Assembly (NCBI RefSeq): GCF_004339465.1
Contig: NZ_SMFY01000001.1
Coordinates: forward strand, 186,001-250,000
DNA length: 64,000 nt
Source of the DNA: Ancylobacter aquaticus
Lineage (GTDB): Bacteria; Pseudomonadota; Alphaproteobacteria; Rhizobiales; Xanthobacteraceae
Direction: 5' to 3'
Position 1 is the first letter of the stretch. Each line of letters opens with the position of its first letter. The position numbers and the translations under genes are program-made. Positions 59,206-64,000 of the stretch are shown here, one piece after another. The notes beneath the pieces were generated by a model. The model made no database searches. It was not told where the DNA came from and worked only from the letters and a program-made list of their open reading frames with translations.

Positions 59206-59790
59206 ATGCAACTCCTGACCTTGTCGATGCTGAACGTTCTTCTCACGGCGATCGCCGTATCCGGAGTCCTGGCGCTCCTGTGCTTCCTGCTGGCCCGCGC
59301 GCTCGGCTACACCCGGAACGGAGCCGCGTTGCTGGTTTGCGCGGCGGCGTTCGCCCTGCTGGGGTTCGTGACCGGCTCGATCATGGGGCACAGCCGCACG
59401 CCTGCGGTGAACGCCGTTCTGCCGGCGGCGCTCGCCTTCCTCGGCGGCACGCTCGCCTACCTGATCGGCACAAAGGGTGTTCGCGAACAGGTTGGAACGG
59501 CAGGCTTCGTGCTGTGCTTCGCCTTCAGTCTTTTTATCGGCACCCATTTCGGGGCGCGGATGCGCTTCGACTTCGACAGTGCGCTAGCCGCTCCCAATGT
59601 CGCGCGCGACCGCCAGCTCGACATCGAGGCCGCGCAGCATATTGTCGACCTCCAGCGCATGGTCAATGCGGCCGAGCTGCTGGCCCTTCTGGACGGGGTG
59701 GCGAAAGATAAGGGCATAGATCCCGTTCAGCTCCGCGCCATGTCGCTGCGCGAGCGCTTGGCGGCGAAAGCCACTTCGACCGCGCCCTGA
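59206..59790 (+). CDS. membrane protein of unknown function
   Basis: 194 residues with about four membrane helices in the first 125 residues (LNVLLTAIAVSGVLALLCFL, ALLVCAAAFALLGFVTGSIM, ALAFLGGTLAYLIG, VLCFAFSLFIGTHFG) and a C-terminal cytoplasmic helical part. ATG 59206 has an AGGGG site six bases upstream; a TTG at 59188 is an alternative. No family assigned. Confidence 0.6.
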   Translation: MQLLTLSMLNVLLTAIAVSGVLALLCFLLARALGYTRNGAALLVCAAAFALLGFVTGSIMGHSRTPAVNAVLPAALAFLGGTLAYLIGTKGVREQVGTAGFVLCFAFSLFIGTHFGARMRFDFDSALAAPNVARDRQLDIEAAQHIVDLQRMVNAAELLALLDGVAKDKGIDPVQLRAMSLRERLAAKATSTAP

Positions 59791-59866
59791 CCAACGCCGA
59801 CGGCCGGACGGAAAGGCGGCACGCGGGAGCGGCCGCCGCTCGGTGCCGCCCCGCCTGTCGATAGGC

Positions 59867-61294
59867 TCACCGCACCAGAACGTTGCGGAACAGCCAGGGG
59901 TCTGAGGGGTCGATATCCTCGGGGAACAGGCCGGGGCGGCCGTCCAGCGGGGTCCAGTCGGTGTAATAGCCCTTCACCGTGCCGAGATAGGGCTTCTGGA
60001 TTTCCAGGCAGCGGCGGTAGTCCATCTCGTCGGTCTCGACGATGCCGGCCTCGGGGTTCTCCAGCGCCCACACCATGCCGGCAAGCACGGCGGAGGTCAC
60101 CTGCAGCCCGGTCGCGTTCTGGTAGGGGGCGAGCTGGCGGGTTTCCTCGATGGTGAGCTGAGAGCCGTACCAATAGGCGTTCCGGGCATGGCCGAAGAGC
60201 AGCACGCCCAGTTCGTCGCACCCGTCCACCACCTCGTTCTCGTCGAGGATCGTCCATTCGCCGTCGAACCGGCCCTCATTGCCGAACGTCTCGTGCCAGG
60301 ACAGCAGCGCGTCGTTGCAGGGATGGTAGGCATAGTGGCAGGTCGGGCGGTAGGCGACCTGGGCGCCGTTGCGGACGGTGAAATAGTCGGCGATCGAGAT
60401 CGACTCGTTATGGGTGACGAGGAAGCCGTGCTGCGGGCCCAGCGTCGGGCACCAGGTGCGGACCTTGGTGGCCGCGCCGGCCTGCATCAGGTAGATCGCC
60501 GCGCTGGAGCCGAAATTATGGGTGTGGGCGTTCTCCGGCATCCAGGTCTCGTGCGTGCCCCAGCCGAGCTCGGCCGGCTGCAGCCCCTCGGAGACGAAGC
60601 CTTCCACCGACCAGGTGTTGACGAAGATGCCGAAGGGGCGCGGGTCGCGGGCACGCTGGGTGTCGCGCTCGGCGATGTGAATGCCCTTGACGCCGACCCG
60701 GCTCATCAGCGCCGCCCAGCCCTCGCGGCTGGTCGGCTCCTCGAAAGCAAGGCCGGTATCGCTGGCGATGTCGACCAGCGCCTGCTTGACGAACCAGGAC
60801 ACCATGCCCGGATTGGCGCCGCAGCAGGACACGGCGGTCGGCCCGCCGGGGCTGGCGCGCTTGGCCTTGAGCATGGATTCGCGCAGCGCATAGTTGGAGC
60901 GGCTGGCGGCGGTGGCGTCCTTGTCGAAATAGAAGCCGAGCCAGGGCTCGACCACGGTGTCGATGTAGAGCGCGCCGCATTCGCGGGCGAGCGTCATCAT
61001 GTCGACCGAGCCGGTGTCGACCGAGAGGTTGATGACAAAGCCGCGCCCGCCGGTGGTGAGCAGCGGGGTGAGGGTGTCGCGGTAGTTCTCCCGCGTGATC
61101 GCCATCTGGACGAAGCGGATGCCGCGCTCGTCCAGCAGGGCGCGGTGGTCGTCCACCGGGTCGATGACGGTCAACCGTTCCTTGTCGAAATCGAAGTGCC
61201 GCTCCAGGAGAGGCAGGATGCCGCGCCCGATCGAGCCGAAGCCGATGAGCACGAGGGGACCGTCGATTTTTCCGTAGACCGGCCAGACTGACAT
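59867..61294 (-). CDS. hss: homospermidine synthase
   Basis: Makes sym-homospermidine from two putrescines using NAD+; this polyamine is typical of Rhizobiales. 475 residues. N-terminal Rossmann loop GFGSIGRG (18-25), the DPVDDHR and NLSVDTGSVDMMTLARECG segments, SCCGANPGMVSWFVKQAL and the C-terminal WALENPEAGIVETDEMDYRR all match the family. ATG 61294 has an AAGGAG site; a longer start at 61345 adds an unrelated His/Pro leader. Confidence 0.95.
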   Translation of the reverse strand: MSVWPVYGKIDGPLVLIGFGSIGRGILPLLERHFDFDKERLTVIDPVDDHRALLDERGIRFVQMAITRENYRDTLTPLLTTGGRGFVINLSVDTGSVDMMTLARECGALYIDTVVEPWLGFYFDKDATAASRSNYALRESMLKAKRASPGGPTAVSCCGANPGMVSWFVKQALVDIASDTGLAFEEPTSREGWAALMSRVGVKGIHIAERDTQRARDPRPFGIFVNTWSVEGFVSEGLQPAELGWGTHETWMPENAHTHNFGSSAAIYLMQAGAATKVRTWCPTLGPQHGFLVTHNESISIADYFTVRNGAQVAYRPTCHYAYHPCNDALLSWHETFGNEGRFDGEWTILDENEVVDGCDELGVLLFGHARNAYWYGSQLTIEETRQLAPYQNATGLQVTSAVLAGMVWALENPEAGIVETDEMDYRRCLEIQKPYLGTVKGYYTDWTPLDGRPGLFPEDIDPSDPWLFRNVLVR

Positions 61295-61474
61295 TCGCGG
61301 GGACACTCCTTTGGTTCCAAAAGGGGGATGATGCGGGCGCACCATGGGGCGCCGCAGCCTGCCGCGTCAATGGTGACGGGGGCGTGACGGGGGGCGGGGA
61401 GGAGAGATGGTGAGAGGCCGGCCTTCCGGCCGGCACCTCGGCATGACGAAGGCCCTGGGGCAGGGCCCCTTCCC

Positions 61475-62692
61475 TCACGCGTCGGCGGCGAGGATGTGGT
61501 TGCGCACCAGCGGGTAGACCTGGCCCTTCCAGCGGCGGCCCGAGAACACGCCGTAATGGCCCACGCCGGCCTGCATGTGGTGGCGCCGCAGATGCGGGCG
61601 CAGGCCGGTGCAGATGTCCTGCGCCGCGACCGTCTGGCCGACGGCGCAGATGTCGTCGCGCTCGCCCTCCACGGTGAGCAGCGCGGTGCGGCGGATGGCG
61701 TGGAAATCGAGGCTGCCGCCGCGATAGGTGAGCACGCCGCGCGGCAGCTCGTGCTGCTGGAACACCTTGTCGATGGTTTCCAGAAAGAACGCGGCATCGA
61801 GGTCGAGAACGGCGAAATACTCGTCATAGAAGGTCTTGGTGGCGCCGGCCTTTTCGTGCTCGCCCATGGCGAGATCCTCGAACAGCCCGACATGCGCCTT
61901 CACATGGCGCTGCAGGTTCATCGCCATGAAGGCACTCACCTGCAGGAACCCCGGATAGACCCGCCGCCCCGCTCCCTTGTAGCCGGGCGGCACGGTGGCG
62001 ATGAGGTTCTGCTCGAACCATTCCATCGGCTTGGACGTGGCGAGCTCGTTGACCTTGGTCGGGTTGATGCGGGTGTCGACAGGCCCGGCCATCAGCGTCA
62101 TCGAGAGGGGCTGGGCGGGGTTGTTCTCCTGCGCCATCACCGCGCAGGCGGCGAGCACCTGCACGCAAGGCTGGCACACCGCGAGCACATGCCCGCCCGG
62201 CCCCATTTCCTCCAGGAAGCGCACGACATGGCCGACATAATCGTCGAAGCCGAAGCCGCCGGCGGACAGCGGCACGTCGCGGGCATTGTGCCAGTCGGTG
62301 ATGTAGACGTCGTTCTCCGGCAGCAGCGTCTTCACCGTGTCCAGCAGCAGGGTGGCGAAATGGCCGGACAGCGGGGCGACGACGAGGAGGCGCGGCTGCT
62401 TCTGCTCGACATCCTTGGCGAAATGCACGAGCGAGCCGAAGGGCAGGGTGAGCACCACCTCCTCGCGCACCTCGACCTCGCGATTGCCTGAGGTGACGGT
62501 GCCGATATCGAAGGCCGGCCGCTCGTGGCTGAGCCCGGCGCGCTCGATCATCTCGAAGGTGGCGGTGAGGTTGCGCAGCAGCGGCGTGTCGCCGAAGCCG
62601 CCCAGCGTGCCGATCATCTGGCGCGAGAGGCGCGCGGCCAGGCGGATCGGATCTAAGAGGTCGGACTGGGCCTGATAGGCGGCATAGATCAT
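61475..62692 (-). CDS. phaZ: intracellular polyhydroxyalkanoate depolymerase
   Basis: Mobilises stored PHB. 405 residues matching the intracellular (TIGR01849) type. The nucleophile region is LAVCQPCVQVL, with Cys173 in place of the usual lipase-box Ser, as in the Cys-type Ralstonia PhaZ enzymes. WFEQNLIATVPPGYKGAGRR and QAGVGHYGVFSGRRW (catalytic His) follow. It suggests PHA storage in this organism. ATG 62692 gives family length; the open frame upstream is not coding. Confidence 0.93.
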   Translation of the reverse strand: MIYAAYQAQSDLLDPIRLAARLSRQMIGTLGGFGDTPLLRNLTATFEMIERAGLSHERPAFDIGTVTSGNREVEVREEVVLTLPFGSLVHFAKDVEQKQPRLLVVAPLSGHFATLLLDTVKTLLPENDVYITDWHNARDVPLSAGGFGFDDYVGHVVRFLEEMGPGGHVLAVCQPCVQVLAACAVMAQENNPAQPLSMTLMAGPVDTRINPTKVNELATSKPMEWFEQNLIATVPPGYKGAGRRVYPGFLQVSAFMAMNLQRHVKAHVGLFEDLAMGEHEKAGATKTFYDEYFAVLDLDAAFFLETIDKVFQQHELPRGVLTYRGGSLDFHAIRRTALLTVEGERDDICAVGQTVAAQDICTGLRPHLRRHHMQAGVGHYGVFSGRRWKGQVYPLVRNHILAADA

Positions 62693-63053
62693 CGGCGGGG
62701 GATCTTCCGGCACAGGGACTTGCCGCAAAAGCCCTCGGGGCGGCAGCGCGATCGGCGACGGTCTGGGCGACGAGAGGTCATGCGCGCTCCGGCAGAAGGT
62801 CCACATGCGGCGTGCGGTGCGGGGCGCACGGTTCGCCGGCACTGAGGCCTGCCGCATCCATCCTAGAGCGGATGCAAGGCCGCTGCCAAGGCGGTTGCAG
62901 AGTAGGACGGCGCGCGGCTCTCTCCTCCCCGGCGTGCGCGGGGGATGCCGGGGCGAGCGGGGCGCGCGTAACACGCCCGTCAGGAATGGCACGAAGTGTG
63001 ATTGCGGTTGCGGGGCCGTATCGTCTACGCCCCGCCGGAACAGGAAGCCTGCC
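62693..63053. other. intergenic stretch between phaZ and the GST gene
   Basis: GC-rich divergent region with no supported gene. It must hold promoters for both phaZ and the GST gene. CCGGCGTGCG and GATGCCGG arms at about 62928-62950 can pair weakly. A TGGCAC..TTGCGG string near 62990-63012 is not spaced like a sigma-54 promoter. Confidence 0.4.
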
Positions 63054-63875
63054 ATGCCCGCGCCGACCAAGACCTCCAAGCCGAACGTCACCCCCGCCGC
63101 GCGCGGGACGACGAAGGCACCGGCGAAGGGTGCAGGCAGCAAGGAAGGCGCCAAGGCAGGCATCAAGGCCGTTGCGAAGCCGGCGAAGGCGGCCGCGGTG
63201 CTTGCCCCCGAGGTGGCCGAACCTGCAGCGGTGCTGATCATCAGCAGCAAGAACTATTCGTCCTGGTCGCTGCGCGGCTTCCTGCTGTGCCGGCTGGCGG
63301 GTCTCGATGTGGCGGAGGTGGCCGTCTCCGCCGACGACCCGGCGATCCGCGCCGAGCTGCTGCTGCAATCCTCGTCCTTCCTGGTGCCGCGCCTCGACCA
63401 TGAGGGGCTGCGCATCTGGGACACGCTGGCCATTGCCGAATATCTGCACGAATGGGCGCCAGAGGCCGGGCTTCTGCCTAGGAACCGCGCAGCGCGGGCG
63501 CATTGCCGTTCCATCTGCGGCGAGATGCATTCGGGCTTCGCCAATCTGCGCTCGGCGCTGCCGATGAACCTCAAGGCGCACCATCCCGGCTTCAAGGTGT
63601 GGGCCGGCGCGCAGGGCGACATTCTGCGCATCGTCACCATCTGGACCGAGTGCCTGAAGACCTATGGCGGGCCGTACCTGTTCGGTGCGGCGCCGACCAT
63701 GGCGGACGCGATGTACGCCCCGGTCTGCGCACGCTTTACCACCTATGACGTGCCGCTCGACCCCGCGAGCCGGGCCTATTGCCGGACCATGCTCGCCTTG
63801 CCCGCCATGCAGGAATGGCTGGCGGCGGCTCTGGCGGAGCCGGACGAGATGGAGGAACTGGACGTCGAGTTCTGA
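63054..63875 (+). CDS. glutathione S-transferase with Lys/Ala-rich N-terminal extension
   Basis: 273 residues. Residues 1-60 are a low-complexity basic segment (Ala/Lys/Pro/Gly, with TKAPAKGAGSKEGAKAG) without predicted structure. Then a GST N-terminal domain (LIISSKNYSSWSLRGFLLCR, SSSFLVPRLDH) and a helical C-terminal domain follow. The SKNYSSWSLR motif is that of the YfcF/maleylacetoacetate-isomerase-like group. The extension could target nucleic acid or membranes, or act as a tether. Start ATG 63054 has an AGGAAG site. Confidence 0.85.
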   Translation: MPAPTKTSKPNVTPAARGTTKAPAKGAGSKEGAKAGIKAVAKPAKAAAVLAPEVAEPAAVLIISSKNYSSWSLRGFLLCRLAGLDVAEVAVSADDPAIRAELLLQSSSFLVPRLDHEGLRIWDTLAIAEYLHEWAPEAGLLPRNRAARAHCRSICGEMHSGFANLRSALPMNLKAHHPGFKVWAGAQGDILRIVTIWTECLKTYGGPYLFGAAPTMADAMYAPVCARFTTYDVPLDPASRAYCRTMLALPAMQEWLAAALAEPDEMEELDVEF

Positions 63876-63899
63876 GGGGGGGCGCGGGGCCAGGGAAGA

Positions 63900-63993
63900 C
63901 GTCATCCCGGACGGCCGCAAGGCCGATCCGGGATCGCTCTCAGAATAAGCCGGCCCGCGATCCCGGCTCTCGCGGCGCTCGGCCGGGATGACG
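63900..63993. repeat. dispersed palindromic repeat family 2
   Basis: CGTCATCCCGG (63900-63910) and CCGGGATGACG (63983-63993) bound a 94-base element with internal GATCCGGGATC/GATCCCGG complementarity. It is the second near-full copy of the family in this window. Confidence 0.75.
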
Positions 63994-64000
63994 GCCTTGC

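Noticed and set aside
62990..63012. TGGCAC...TTGCGG as a sigma-54 promoter for the GST gene
   Set aside because: The GG to GC distance is too long for sigma-54 recognition.

Overview
The window is high-GC chromosomal DNA from an alphaproteobacterium of the Hyphomicrobiales (Rhizobiales). Supporting markers are a DUF3422 protein, an FzlA-type GST next to queG, a TIGR02301 secreted protein beside a NUDIX hydrolase, a FYDLN-acid protein before a class II aroA and cmk, homospermidine synthase, an intracellular PHA depolymerase and cobF. A relative of Ancylobacter, Starkeya or Xanthobacter is my best guess from protein style only; no 16S gene is present.

Backbone, left part (1-28.6 kb): DUF3422 (partial), SDR, queG and fzlA; a VOC protein and a TIM-barrel isomerase; dnaK-dnaJ with a probable heat-shock promoter and a clear terminator; a PmtA-like methyltransferase, an FMN reductase, pyrF, a fused double DUF1330 protein and rpsU; then lysine and arginine biosynthesis (dapE, dapD, argB), a MATE exporter, the repair genes mmcB and mutS, ppdK and a DoxX protein. 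Two small low-GC intrusions break it up. One (about 15.6-15.9 kb) supplies an unusual N-terminal extension to DapE. The other (23.6-25.1 kb) carries a HEPN-like protein and an orphan gene.

Integrated element (28,820-44,768, 15.9 kb): it is bounded by 17-bp direct repeats, the right copy being the 3' end of an intact tRNA-Ala(GGC). A tyrosine integrase sits beside attL, and paired 20-bp repeats near both ends look like integrase arm sites. Inside are an accessory region (SHOCT protein, lipoproteins, a nuclease with a late frameshift, an amidase, a ParB remnant), an XRE repressor with palindromic operators, a rightward early operon of small phage-type genes, an excisionase-like protein, a DnaB helicase and a DUF1376 replication protein. 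There are no capsid, portal, terminase, tail or lysis genes, so the layout fits a phage satellite or a stripped prophage that replicates but relies on something else for packaging.

Backbone, right part (44.8-64 kb): tRNA-Ala, FYDLN protein, aroA-cmk, a carboxymuconolactone-decarboxylase-family protein and cobF. A lone AT-rich 657-aa gene encoding a GHKL ATPase fused to a PD-(D/E)XK-like nuclease domain (49.4-51.4 kb) lies just before rpsA and is the best candidate for an uncharacterised defence protein. After rpsA come an EamA exporter with a divergent ArsR-type regulator, a UPF0114 protein, a sugar acetyltransferase, hemH, a ProC-like reductase, two small envelope proteins, homospermidine synthase, PHA depolymerase and a GST. 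Two dispersed palindromic repeat families occur in the gaps.
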